Counted from the first letter of the stretch, positions 17,040 through 25,400 are shown. The stretch: 34,368 nucleotides of DNA from Corynebacterium sp. HMSC036D02 (GCF_001836165.1 NZ_KV827689.1:1-34368); one strand, 5' to 3'. Translations and numbers: made by a program. The notes: generated from the sequence alone by a model not told the origin.

Positions 17040-18020
17040 TTAGTTTGCTACCGCCTTGATGAACTCGGCGACGACTGCGAGCTCTTCCTCACCGCGGTCA
17101 ATTACCGCGGCGGAGGTGAACAGCCCGTGATGGTAGCCCACGAGGTGCTTGTGCGTGACGTCGACGCCAGCCTTGGCCAGCTTGCCGGCATACTCGATGC
17201 CCTCGTCTGCCAGCGGATCGTTATCCACCGTGATGACGAGTGACGGGGGCAGACCCTCCGGGAGCTCTTCCAGCAACAGTGGGGAGAGATCCGTGGCCGT
17301 ACGCTGCGATTCCTCCGTGACGAAGGTATCGATGAACCAGCGCATGGTGTCCGATGCCAGCGGGAAGCCCTCTTCCAGGCGCTTGTAGGAGGCACCGTTC
17401 TCAGTTCGCTCGCGAGAGCAATCCGTGATCGGGTAAAGCAGGATCTGGGAGCTGAGGTTGGCAGCGTTCTCCTCGCCCACAAACTCGTTCGCCAGGGTGG
17501 CTGCGAGCTGGCCGCCGGCCGAGTCACCAGCCACCGCGATGGAGGTCACGGTCAGGCCATGCTCAGCCGAGGAGTCGGACAGCCAGCGGTAGGCGGCGCG
17601 GCAATCGTCGATAGCTGCCGGGTAGGTGTGCTCCGGGGCCAGGCGATAGTCCACAGCAACGACCGGGAGGCCAGTCAACACCGCGATACGGCGTACCGAA
17701 GAGTGGTGGGTCTCCAGGTTGCCCATAAGCCAGCCACCGCCGTGCATGTAGAGCACTGCGGGAGTCTCCTGGCCGCGCTCCGCCTCCGGGCGGGGGTCGT
17801 AGAGGCGAACCTGAAACTGGTCGACCTGGAAATCCGTGGTCGCGGGTTCCTTCTCTTCGTGGAGCGGGTTGGCGTGGGCCGAGGCTACGTAGTTCTCACG
17901 CACCTGCGGGATGGGGAAGTTATGGAAGGACTTTGCCCCACCATCGCGGAAAGGTTTCAGCGCCTTCCACGCATCCTCAGCGACGGGGCGCCCGGAAAAT
18001 TCGTCGTGCAGAGTGTGCAT
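17040..18020 (-). CDS. alpha/beta-hydrolase esterase, hormone-sensitive-lipase family
   Basis: A 326-residue cytoplasmic carboxylesterase with no signal peptide. The oxyanion-hole motif HGGGW is at residues 93-97 and the nucleophile S167 lies in GDSAGG. D268 is in the DPLADEG motif and the catalytic His is in YHHGLF (H298 most likely). The ATG has AGGAGG upstream, and the gene follows the flavin monooxygenase gene by 13 bases in the same operon. Its natural partner reaction would be hydrolysis of the ester or lactone produced by a Baeyer-Villiger monooxygenase, releasing an alcohol or hydroxy acid and an acid. The actual substrate is unknown. Confidence 0.88.
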   Translation of the reverse strand: MHTLHDEFSGRPVAEDAWKALKPFRDGGAKSFHNFPIPQVRENYVASAHANPLHEEKEPATTDFQVDQFQVRLYDPRPEAERGQETPAVLYMHGGGWLMGNLETHHSSVRRIAVLTGLPVVAVDYRLAPEHTYPAAIDDCRAAYRWLSDSSAEHGLTVTSIAVAGDSAGGQLAATLANEFVGEENAANLSSQILLYPITDCSRERTENGASYKRLEEGFPLASDTMRWFIDTFVTEESQRTATDLSPLLLEELPEGLPPSLVITVDNDPLADEGIEYAGKLAKAGVDVTHKHLVGYHHGLFTSAAVIDRGEEELAVVAEFIKAVAN

Positions 18021-18033
18021 TGTGAACTACCTC

Positions 18034-19482
18034 CTAGACCAGCTCGTAGTCGTTGAGCTCGAGCTTGTCGGTGAGCTCGTAGTACTCGGCGACGTTGCCG
18101 GACCAGTTGTTGATGACGCGGCCTTCCTCGTTCTTGTACCAGGAGGAGCAGTCAGCGGAGAACGCAGATGCCTCGAGTTCCTTCTGGATACGGGTGTTGA
18201 ACTCGTCGATGACGTTCTTCTTCACGTCGAGGGCCGCCTCCGGGTTCTCGCGCAGGTAGGCAACTGCCTGGGAGATGTAGCGGTCCTGCGCCTCGAGCAT
18301 GGCCACCACGGAGTGGTGGTTGAGGTTGGTGTTCGGGCCGTAGAGCATGAAGAAGTTCGGGAAGCCATCCACGGTCATGCCCAGGTAAGCCTCCGGGGAG
18401 TTGCCCCAGCGCTCGCGCAGGTCGACGCCATCGCGGCCAGCAATCGGCAGGTCGCCCTGGAATTCCTGGGAGTGGAAGCCGGTGGCGTAGATGACCACGT
18501 CGAAGTCGTGCTCGACGCCGTCCTCGGTGCGGATGCCGGTCTCGGTGAACTTCTCGATGCCAGCGGTGATGAGCTCTACGTTGTCACGGTTGAAGGTGGG
18601 GTAGAAATCATCGGAGCGCAGGATGCGCTTGCAACCGAAGGCGAAGGTCGGGGTGAGCTTTTCCACCAGCTCCGGGTCGTTGACCTGGGAGCGCAGGTGC
18701 TCCATGGCCTGCTCGACACCCTCGGCAGCGGAATCGGTGCCCTTGCGGGTGCGGTCGAAGCCCTCCTCGCGGACCTCGTGGATCTCCTGGCGGATGGCGC
18801 GGTAGGAATCCGGGTTCTCCTGGAATTCCTTGGTCTCCTCCTCGGTGAAGATGACCTGGTTGCGCGGCAGGATGTAGTTAGCGGAGCGCTGGAACACGGA
18901 GAGTTTCTCCGCCTCCTTTGCTACCTCCGGAACCAGCTGAACGGCGGAAGCCGCGTTACCGATGACGGCGACCTTCTTGCCGGCCAGGTCAACGTCGTGG
19001 TTCCACTCAGCGGAGTGGAACTGCACGCCCTGGAAAGCCTCACGGTTCGGGAAGTTCGGGATCTTCGGCTTGGAGAGCTGGCCCCACGCACCAACAAAGA
19101 CGCGGCCGTAGTAGGTCTCACCGTTGGCCTCGATCTCCCACGCCTTGAGGTCTTCCTTCCACTCGGCGTTGGTGATGCGGTGGTTGAACTTGATGTGATC
19201 GTAGAGGTTGAACTCCTCGGCGAGAGCCTTGAGATAGCCCTGCATCTCGTCCTGGCCGGCGAACATGCGGGAGACGCCGAGGTTGAGGAAGTAGGAGTAG
19301 CAGTAGATCAGAGCTTGGGTATCGCAGGCAGCGCCCGGGTAGGTGTTGTCGCGCCAGACGCCGCCGACCTCGTCGGCTGCCTCGAGGATGAGGAAGTCCT
19401 TCTGCTCGTCGCGGACCAGCTGGGCGCCCATGCCCAGTCCGCCGTAGCCGGTGCCGAGGATGATGCAATCGTAGATCTTCAT
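18034..19482 (-). CDS. flavin-containing monooxygenase, Baeyer-Villiger-like
   Basis: A 482-residue two-dinucleotide-domain flavoenzyme. FAD is bound by GTGYGG (10-15). GGVWRDNTYPGAACD follows, as in type I Baeyer-Villiger monooxygenases. The fingerprint F150-x-G152-x3-H156-x3-W160 is present, though the following residue is N instead of the usual P or D. The NADPH-binding strand reads VAVIGNAASA (171-180), with N and A replacing the common GxGxS pattern. Near the C-terminus come YATGFHSQEF and YGPNTNLNHHS. It would convert a ketone to an ester with NADPH and O2. At 482 residues it is shorter than most type I enzymes (about 530-550). The ATG has AAGGAG. It lies between gabT1 (36-base gap) and an esterase (13-base gap). 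Confidence 0.85.
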   Translation of the reverse strand: MKIYDCIILGTGYGGLGMGAQLVRDEQKDFLILEAADEVGGVWRDNTYPGAACDTQALIYCYSYFLNLGVSRMFAGQDEMQGYLKALAEEFNLYDHIKFNHRITNAEWKEDLKAWEIEANGETYYGRVFVGAWGQLSKPKIPNFPNREAFQGVQFHSAEWNHDVDLAGKKVAVIGNAASAVQLVPEVAKEAEKLSVFQRSANYILPRNQVIFTEEETKEFQENPDSYRAIRQEIHEVREEGFDRTRKGTDSAAEGVEQAMEHLRSQVNDPELVEKLTPTFAFGCKRILRSDDFYPTFNRDNVELITAGIEKFTETGIRTEDGVEHDFDVVIYATGFHSQEFQGDLPIAGRDGVDLRERWGNSPEAYLGMTVDGFPNFFMLYGPNTNLNHHSVVAMLEAQDRYISQAVAYLRENPEAALDVKKNVIDEFNTRIQKELEASAFSADCSSWYKNEEGRVINNWSGNVAEYYELTDKLELNDYELV

Positions 19483-19518
19483 AGTGGTGTGTCTCCTTTA
19501 AGACGTTGGTGGTTCGGG

Positions 19519-20844
19519 TTAGTTCGTGCGGATGGCTTCAGCCAGGACCTGGAGGCCGTCACGCAGGGTGGACTCGTTGATGACCAGCGGCGGCAAGAGG
19601 CGGATGACGTTGCCGTCGAGGCCGCAGGTGAGGATGAGTACGCCCTGCTCGCGGCAGGTCTTGGCCACCTTAGCGGTGAGGTCAGCGTTGGGCTGGTTGT
19701 TGTCGTCGACCAGCTCGAGGGCGATCATGGCGCCGCGGCCGCGGACTTCGGCGACGGTGGTGAGCTCGAGCAGCGGCTCTAGCTCCTCGCGGATGATGGC
19801 CTCGATCTCGCGGGCGCGGGAAGCCAGATCCAGTTCCTCCATCTCCTCGAAGGCTGCCAGGGACGCGGCACAGGCCACCGGGTTGCCGGCGTAGGTGCCA
19901 CCCAGGGAGCCCGGGTCCGGGGCATCCATGATTTCTGCACGGCCGGTCACAGCGGACAGCGGCATGCCGCCGCCCACGCCCTTGGCGGTGGTGATGAGGT
20001 CCGGGATGATGCCCTCATCGTCGCAGGCGAACCAGGAGCCAGTGCGGCAGATGCCGGCCTGAATTTCATCGGCGATGAAGACAACACCGTTGTCGGTGCA
20101 CCATTCCTGCAGTGCTGGGAGGAAGCCCTTGGCCGGCTCAACGAAGCCGCCCTCGCCCTGAACCGGCTCGATGATGACGGCGGCCAGCTCTTCGGTGCCG
20201 ACGTACTGCTCGATGTAGCGCAGGGTGCGCTGTGCGGCCTGCTTGCCGTCGAGGCCGTCGCGCAGCGGGTAGGACATCGGCGCGCGGTAGATATCAGCGG
20301 CTAGGGTGCCAAAACCCTGCTTGTACGGCTTGTTCTTGGCGGTCATGGTCATGGTCAGGTTGGTGCGGCCGTGGAAGGCGCCGTCGAAGACCACAACGCG
20401 GTTCTTGCCGGTGTAGCGGCGAGCGATCTTGATGGCGTTCTCTACTGCCTCCGCGCCGGTAGAGAAGAGGCAGGTCTTCTTCTCGTGGGTGCCCGGGGTC
20501 AGCTCGTTGAGCTTCTTGCAGACATCAACGAAGCCCTGGTAGGGAGCGTTGAGGAAGCAGGTGTGGGTGAGGTGGCTGGCGGCCTCGGCGACGGCCTTGG
20601 CAACGCGCTGGTTGGAGGCGCCGACGGAGGTCACGGCGATGCCGGATGCGAAGTCGACGATGGTGTTGCCGTCGACGTCGACAAGCACGCCACCGTCACC
20701 ATCAGCGATGTAGGAGGGGTAGCCCGGGATGACGCCAGCGGCGACGTCTGCTTCGCGGGCGGCATTCAGCTCCTGGCTGCGGGGGCCAGGGATTGCGGTG
20801 GAGACATTCCGCTCCTGGGGGAGGCGGTGCTTGAGGTCCTGCAT
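19519..20844 (-). CDS. gabT: 4-aminobutyrate aminotransferase (class III), copy 1
   Basis: A 441-residue PLP-dependent omega-aminotransferase. D259 (VFIADEIQAG) would bind the pyridine nitrogen and K288 (ITTAKGVGGG) forms the Schiff base. FSTGAEAVENAIKIAR and DGAFHGRTNLTM are typical of GABA transaminases. It would transfer the omega-amino group of GABA or a similar omega-amino acid to 2-oxoglutarate. The ATG has AAGGAG upstream. It is the first gene of an operon with a flavin monooxygenase and an esterase, and is divergent from a PucR regulator. The copy at 24061 shares 177 of the first 290 residues in a gap-free hand alignment. The unusual operon partners leave open that its true substrate differs from GABA. 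Confidence 0.88.
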   Translation of the reverse strand: MQDLKHRLPQERNVSTAIPGPRSQELNAAREADVAAGVIPGYPSYIADGDGGVLVDVDGNTIVDFASGIAVTSVGASNQRVAKAVAEAASHLTHTCFLNAPYQGFVDVCKKLNELTPGTHEKKTCLFSTGAEAVENAIKIARRYTGKNRVVVFDGAFHGRTNLTMTMTAKNKPYKQGFGTLAADIYRAPMSYPLRDGLDGKQAAQRTLRYIEQYVGTEELAAVIIEPVQGEGGFVEPAKGFLPALQEWCTDNGVVFIADEIQAGICRTGSWFACDDEGIIPDLITTAKGVGGGMPLSAVTGRAEIMDAPDPGSLGGTYAGNPVACAASLAAFEEMEELDLASRAREIEAIIREELEPLLELTTVAEVRGRGAMIALELVDDNNQPNADLTAKVAKTCREQGVLILTCGLDGNVIRLLPPLVINESTLRDGLQVLAEAIRTN

Positions 20845-20875
20845 GCTGTCTGCTCCTTAATACTCGGAATTTTTT

Positions 20876-20889
20876 ATGACGTGGGTCAT
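20876..20889. promoter_or_regulatory. inverted repeat in gabT1 promoter region
   Basis: ATGAC (20876-20880) and GTCAT (20885-20889) form a 5-bp inverted repeat around GTGG, starting 32 bases upstream of the gabT1 start codon. It is a candidate operator, separate from the TGTC boxes nearer the pucR side. Confidence 0.35.
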
Positions 20890-20917
20890 TCTGGCGGCTA
20901 AACTTCATGAGGGCCAT

Positions 20918-20957
20918 AGACAACTGGGTGAAAGAATGGTGAGAAATTGTCCACAAT
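20918..20957. promoter_or_regulatory. inverted TTGTC boxes between gabT1 and PucR gene
   Basis: GACAA (20919-20923) and TTGTC (20947-20951) are inverted and 28 bases apart. The second is part of ATTGTCCACAAT (20946-20957), itself a 5-bp inverted repeat that overlaps the regulator's start codon. The string TGTCCACAATG here closely resembles TGTCCACCATG at the start of the second PucR gene, suggesting a common binding motif for the two PucR proteins. Confidence 0.4.
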
Positions 20958-22482
20958 GGATACGGGGGTAGCGGTCGGGCTGGAAGAGGGGAGCGTTTCC
21001 CTGAGATGGTTGGCTAATCAACCCGATCTGGGGATAGAAATTCTGCACGATTGTGGGCGCCCTTTTTCCGTAATGCACCCGTGTGAGCTGCGCGATCCCC
21101 GTGAGTTTGTGGGGTCTGGGGTGGTTATCCTGCTTACCGGCATGGCGTTTGAAGGGAAATCGGAAGAGCTGGCGGAGTACATCCACAGGGTGGCCGAAGG
21201 CGGGGTAACGGGGGTGGGTTTCGGCGTTGGGATTGCCTTTGCCGAGGTTCCGCCCGCCATGGTGGAGGCCGCCCGGGAATGCGATATTTCGCTCTTCACG
21301 GTGGCGCTGCGTGTTCCTTTCGTCTCGGTGCTCGCGCGTCTCCACGACGAGCTGCAACGCCAGCGCGAGGAAGGGCTGGAGCGTTTCATTGCCCAGCAGG
21401 GTGCGCTGAACGACGCCGCCGTGGCCGGCCTCGACGCCCTCGTGGACAAGACCGGCCGACTTTTGGGTGCGCACTGTTGCCTCGTGGATAAGGATGGGCG
21501 GGTCTTCGCGCAGTCGAGCCTTCCCGGGCTGCCGCCGGTGGAGTGGGCACCAGTGATTGCTGATGCCCGCGCTCAAAACTTCTATGCCGCACGCCGTGTC
21601 GGCGGGTGGAATGTTTTGGCCCAGCGCTTGGCCGACCACGGCGCACGATCCTTTGGTCTGCTGGCGGTGGCGCGTGAGAGTTTCGGTGTGAACGAGCGCG
21701 CGCTGCTCAAACAGGCCGCAGGTCTAGCGGAACTCACGGTGAAGCGCCCGCAGGAGCTGCGGCGCACCCAAAACGAACTCAACTCCATGGCCATGGCTAT
21801 TCAGTTGGGTATGGACCAGCCAGAAGATCCCATGCGCCGCATCTTCCACATGGTGGGTGATGCGCAGGGTCGGGTGCGTCCTGTGCTGGTGAAATCTGAG
21901 GGGGAGCGCGCCCACCAGCGCTTCATTCAGGCGTTGGATGCCCGACTGCAGGAACACGGGCGCTTGCTTTTCGAGTACGCGCTGGATAAATCCTCCAGCC
22001 TCCTGCTCTTTAGGGGAAGCCGGTCGATGAAGAACCTGCAAGACTTGTTGCGCGATATTCGCGGAAGCAAGCGCATCGTCGTGGGGCAACCTATACCATG
22101 GGCCGAGCTGGGAGTAGGAGTTGTCCGTGAATTGGAATCCTTCGCCTTTGGGTTGCAGCCAGGAATGTTGGCGGGACCAGAATCGCGGACGCTGAGCTGG
22201 ACCAGGGATCCTCGGGTCAAGGGTGCGGTGCACAATCGCGCCGAAGAAACCTGGGGCAAGGTGCGCGCCTTTGATGCGGAGCACGGCACCGAACTGGCGG
22301 AAACCCTGGAGGTCTACCTGCGCGCGGGTGGGCATGTGAGCCGCACTGCTGAGGAGCTGCAGTCGCATCGGCATACCGTGCGCAAGCGCATCGCGGATTT
22401 GGAAGATCTCCTGGAAGTCGATCTCAAGGATCCCCTCGTGGCGGCGGAGCTGCTCATCCTCGGGGTCAGCGTTCCGGATTGA
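20956..22482 (+). CDS. PucR-family transcriptional regulator of gabT1 operon
   Basis: A regulator of 508 residues if started at the ATG at 20956; an in-frame TTG at 20947 is the alternative and neither has a clean ribosome site. The N-terminal PucR ligand-binding domain covers about residues 12-130 (SLRWLANQPDLGI, CELRDPREFVGSG, GVGFGVGIAFAEVP). A middle region follows, then the C-terminal HTH_30 helix-turn-helix (YLRAGGHVSRTAEELQSHRHTVRKRI). In C. glutamicum a PucR-type regulator, GabR, controls GABA utilisation genes, so this protein probably activates the divergent gabT1 operon in response to GABA or the operon's own substrate. It converges on the second PucR gene with only 15 bases between the stops. 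Confidence 0.85.
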   Translation: MDTGVAVGLEEGSVSLRWLANQPDLGIEILHDCGRPFSVMHPCELRDPREFVGSGVVILLTGMAFEGKSEELAEYIHRVAEGGVTGVGFGVGIAFAEVPPAMVEAARECDISLFTVALRVPFVSVLARLHDELQRQREEGLERFIAQQGALNDAAVAGLDALVDKTGRLLGAHCCLVDKDGRVFAQSSLPGLPPVEWAPVIADARAQNFYAARRVGGWNVLAQRLADHGARSFGLLAVARESFGVNERALLKQAAGLAELTVKRPQELRRTQNELNSMAMAIQLGMDQPEDPMRRIFHMVGDAQGRVRPVLVKSEGERAHQRFIQALDARLQEHGRLLFEYALDKSSSLLLFRGSRSMKNLQDLLRDIRGSKRIVVGQPIPWAELGVGVVRELESFAFGLQPGMLAGPESRTLSWTRDPRVKGAVHNRAEETWGKVRAFDAEHGTELAETLEVYLRAGGHVSRTAEELQSHRHTVRKRIADLEDLLEVDLKDPLVAAELLILGVSVPD

Positions 22483-22497
22483 GGCCTTAAAAGTCAG

Positions 22498-23943
22498 CTA
22501 AGAGTCAATACTGAGTAAGAGAAGCTCCGCCCGGGTTACAGGGTTGGCCAGGTCCACGCCGCAGAGTTGCTCCACTTTATCCAACCGAGCGCGCACGGTG
22601 TGGCGGTGAACGCCGAGCTCCGCGGCGGCGGTGGCCAGGTTGGCGTTGCCCACGAGGAAGGCTCGCAATGTAGTAAGCAGCTCGGTGTTGTGTTGCGTAT
22701 CGTGCTCGGCTAGAAGGCTGACCGTGGTTGCGCGCCGAGCGGCGAGAGCCTCGGGCACGCCCGGCTCTGCCAACCACGTGGGCGCAGCGGAGTCGAAAGG
22801 CGCCACCGTGCCAAGTGGGAGGCTGCGGGCGTGGTTGTGGAGTGAGGATAGAAGCGCTGGGGTCAGTGTCTGCCATTGTGTGTGCCGCAGGTGAGATGCC
22901 CGGAGGTAGCGCGTGTGCTTCCCAAGGAGTTGCGGGTGCACGGTGCCCGGTGGAAGCGCGATAAGTGCCGAATCGTGGTCCGGGCGGATGAGGCTGAGAG
23001 GCTCGGCTTTTCCAATTTCGCTCAAAGCCCGCGTGAGGCGGGAGGGGGAAGGCGCCGTGAGAAACAGGACATCTATGAGGTCATGGCTATCGACCATATG
23101 AAAAGCCGCCTGCAGAGCGGGGGAGTTCACGCCGGCGAGCTGGGCGTCGAGTGCCAATGCCCCGAGGATTGTGTGCGCAGTGGTGTCGGGGTGGTCCAAG
23201 AGCAGGCTGGCCAGACCCGCTAGGTGCCGAATGAGCGCCCGAGAGTAGGAATCGAATTTTTCTGCACGCGTTACCGCGATGGCCCAGCGCCGTCCCGCCG
23301 AGCCGAAAATGCTGGTGATGGTGGCGCCTGTGCTTGTCGACGTCCCCGTTCCCCGCCCCGTCTGCTCCGCGGCCTCCACCGCGGCGTCGGCTGCACTGAG
23401 CTGGCCGCGATCGCTGCGGCTGACCACCGCTCCGGAGGAACTGGCTACCGCTACCGCGGCGCCGAGTTCCTTGCCTGCCTGTGCGATGAGTGCGCCGATG
23501 TTCGTGGCCGCCGCCTGGTTGAGGCGCTCCTGCTGGCGGTGGAGTGCAAAGTGCGCGTTGTTGTCCAAGCGGGCCTGTTCTTGAGCCACGGCCGTGGTGA
23601 TGGAAACGAATCGGGTGGCGCGCGGGACTTCAAAGAGGGTGAGGTCGTGCTGGGAGCAGGCGCGGATAAGTTCTGCGGGAACCTCACTGAAGGCCAGTCC
23701 GGTGCCAAAGCCGATGCCCTGCACGCCGGCCGCGGCGAGGGCCGCAACATAGCGCTCGAATCCTTCGGCTGCCTCCTGGAAGGCAAGCCCCAACGTGAGC
23801 ATGAGCGCGCCGGGGGAGGTGAACTCGCTGGGGTCCGCGAGCTCGGAGGCGTGAATGGTGTTGAAGGAGGTTTTAGCGCTAAGGACGCTCCGCAAGCTCA
23901 GAGAGCGCTGGTTGAGCAGCCAATGGAAGGAAATCTCACGCAT
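22498..23943 (-). CDS. PucR-family transcriptional regulator of gabT2
   Basis: A 481-residue regulator from the ATG at 23943. A TTG ten codons upstream is possible but adds a poorly supported extension. The PucR N-terminal domain shows ISFHWLLNQRSL, SELADPSEF and GIGFGTGLAFSEVP, clearly related to the neighbouring PucR. The middle part is Ala/Ser-rich. The C-terminus has the HTH_30 motif (FLVGNANLATAAAELGVHRHTVRARLDKVEQL). It is divergent from gabT2 with a 117-base intergenic region, mirroring the gabT1 arrangement. Likely target: gabT2 and perhaps the permease gene. The two PucR genes abut tail to tail, so the pair of PucR-gabT modules is arranged as a large inverted duplication. Confidence 0.85.
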   Translation of the reverse strand: MREISFHWLLNQRSLSLRSVLSAKTSFNTIHASELADPSEFTSPGALMLTLGLAFQEAAEGFERYVAALAAAGVQGIGFGTGLAFSEVPAELIRACSQHDLTLFEVPRATRFVSITTAVAQEQARLDNNAHFALHRQQERLNQAAATNIGALIAQAGKELGAAVAVASSSGAVVSRSDRGQLSAADAAVEAAEQTGRGTGTSTSTGATITSIFGSAGRRWAIAVTRAEKFDSYSRALIRHLAGLASLLLDHPDTTAHTILGALALDAQLAGVNSPALQAAFHMVDSHDLIDVLFLTAPSPSRLTRALSEIGKAEPLSLIRPDHDSALIALPPGTVHPQLLGKHTRYLRASHLRHTQWQTLTPALLSSLHNHARSLPLGTVAPFDSAAPTWLAEPGVPEALAARRATTVSLLAEHDTQHNTELLTTLRAFLVGNANLATAAAELGVHRHTVRARLDKVEQLCGVDLANPVTRAELLLLSIDS

Positions 23944-23946
23944 GGT

Positions 23947-23991
23947 GGACAGACTACACAGTAGTGGGAACAAAATTTATACATAGTGTCC
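23947..23991. promoter_or_regulatory. inverted TGTCC boxes between PucR gene and gabT2
   Basis: GGACA (23947-23951) and TGTCC (23987-23991) are inverted, 40 bases apart, against 28 in the gabT1 region. The difference is close to one helical turn. The first box abuts the PucR start codon, giving TGTCCACCATG on the minus strand. A TATAAA-like stretch at 23976-23984 lies between the boxes. Confidence 0.4.
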
Positions 23992-24060
23992 ATAGTGTTC
24001 GGGGCGTGTTGGGGGCCACACTAAGGGGCATCCTATTCATCCGAACACAAAAGGAAGACC

Positions 24061-25389
24061 ATGCAGGAACTTCAGTACCACATTGAGCAGTCCCGTCACC
24101 TGGGTCAGCAGGTCCCGGGCCCGAAGAGCGCCGCCCTGGATGAGCGCCGCAAGAACGCCCTCCCCGCGGGCATGGCACCGTCACTTCCGGGCTACGTAGT
24201 GGATGCCGATGGCGGCATTCTTGCCGACGCCGACGGCAACCGCTTCATCGACCTCGCTTCCGGTATCGCTGTGACCTCCGCTGGTGCTTCGAACCCGGCC
24301 GTCGTGGCCGCGGTTCAGGAGGCCGTCGCGCACTTCACCCACACCTCCTTCACCGTGTCCCCGTATGAGTCCTACGTGGCCGTGGCAGAAAAGCTCAACG
24401 AGGTCACCCCGGGTGACCACCCGAAGAAGACCGCGCTGTTTAACTCCGGCGCAGAGGCCGTCGAGAATGCCGTGAAGATTGCCCGCAACTACACCGGAAA
24501 GCGCGGTGTCGTGGTCATGGACCGCGCCTTCCACGGCCGCACCAACCTGACCATGGCTATGACCGCCAAGCAGTCGCCCTACAAGAATGGCTTCGGCCCC
24601 TTCGCCCCGGAGATTTACCGCGCACCGATGTCCTACCCGCTGCGTGACGGCCTGAGCGGCGCCGAGGCGGCCCAGAAGACCATCACCATGATTGAGCAGG
24701 AAGTCGGCGCAGCTAATCTGGCCTGCGTTGTTGCTGAGCCGATTCAGGGCGAGGGCGGCTTCGTCGTCCCGGCCGAGGGCTACCTCGCAGCAATCCAGAA
24801 GTGGTGCAACGAGAACGACGTGGTCTTCATCGTCGACGAGATTCAGGCAGGCATGATGCGCACCGGCACCTGGTTCGCCTCCGACCATGAGGGCATTGTT
24901 CCGGACATGGTGACCATTGCGAAGGGTATTGCCTCCGGTATGCCGCTGTCCGCAGTGACCGGCCGTGCGGAAATCATGGATGCCCCGCAGCCGGGTGGCC
25001 TGGGCGGTACCTACACCGGTAACCCGGTGGCCTGTGCTGCTGCGCTGGCAACCTTCAAGGAATTCGAAGAGAAGGACTTCGGTGCGCGTGCCCAGAACCT
25101 AGAGAAGGTCGCCCGCGAGGAGCTGGAGCCCATTCTGGGCGATGAGCGCGTGGCCGAGTTCCGCGGCCGCGGCGCCATGCTTGCCCTCGAATTCGTTACC
25201 GCTGAGGGTGAGCCGGACTCCGAGCTGGTGCACAAGATTGCCGACGCCGCCAAGGCCGAGGGCGTCCTGCTGCTGACCTGCGGCCTGGACCACAACGTCA
25301 TCCGCTTCCTGCCTTCCCTGGCCATCCCGGAGGACCTGTGGCGTGAGGCGCTGCAGGTCGTCGTGAAGCAGTTCAACGAATACAAGTAA
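24061..25389 (+). CDS. gabT: 4-aminobutyrate aminotransferase (class III), copy 2
   Basis: A 442-residue PLP aminotransferase with D259 (VFIVDEIQAG) and K288 (VTIAKGIASG), FNSGAEAVENAVKIAR and DRAFHGRTNLTM. It aligns without gaps to copy 1 over the first 290 residues (61% identical by hand count). The ATG is preceded by AAGGAAG. Expected reaction: GABA + 2-oxoglutarate to succinate semialdehyde + glutamate. 5-Aminovalerate, the C5 homologue, is a known alternative substrate of close relatives. It is divergent from its own PucR and followed, after a terminator-like hairpin, by an amino acid permease gene. Codon use and GC are typical of the host-like part of the window. Confidence 0.9.
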   Translation: MQELQYHIEQSRHLGQQVPGPKSAALDERRKNALPAGMAPSLPGYVVDADGGILADADGNRFIDLASGIAVTSAGASNPAVVAAVQEAVAHFTHTSFTVSPYESYVAVAEKLNEVTPGDHPKKTALFNSGAEAVENAVKIARNYTGKRGVVVMDRAFHGRTNLTMAMTAKQSPYKNGFGPFAPEIYRAPMSYPLRDGLSGAEAAQKTITMIEQEVGAANLACVVAEPIQGEGGFVVPAEGYLAAIQKWCNENDVVFIVDEIQAGMMRTGTWFASDHEGIVPDMVTIAKGIASGMPLSAVTGRAEIMDAPQPGGLGGTYTGNPVACAAALATFKEFEEKDFGARAQNLEKVAREELEPILGDERVAEFRGRGAMLALEFVTAEGEPDSELVHKIADAAKAEGVLLLTCGLDHNVIRFLPSLAIPEDLWREALQVVVKQFNEYK

Positions 25390-25400
25390 GGCAAGATCAC

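Noticed and set aside
17911..19782. Plus-strand open frame of 623 codons opposite the monooxygenase gene
   Set aside because: Valine/leucine/glutamate repeats are what antisense high-GC codons produce. There is no ribosome site, and the opposite strand holds a clear flavoprotein.
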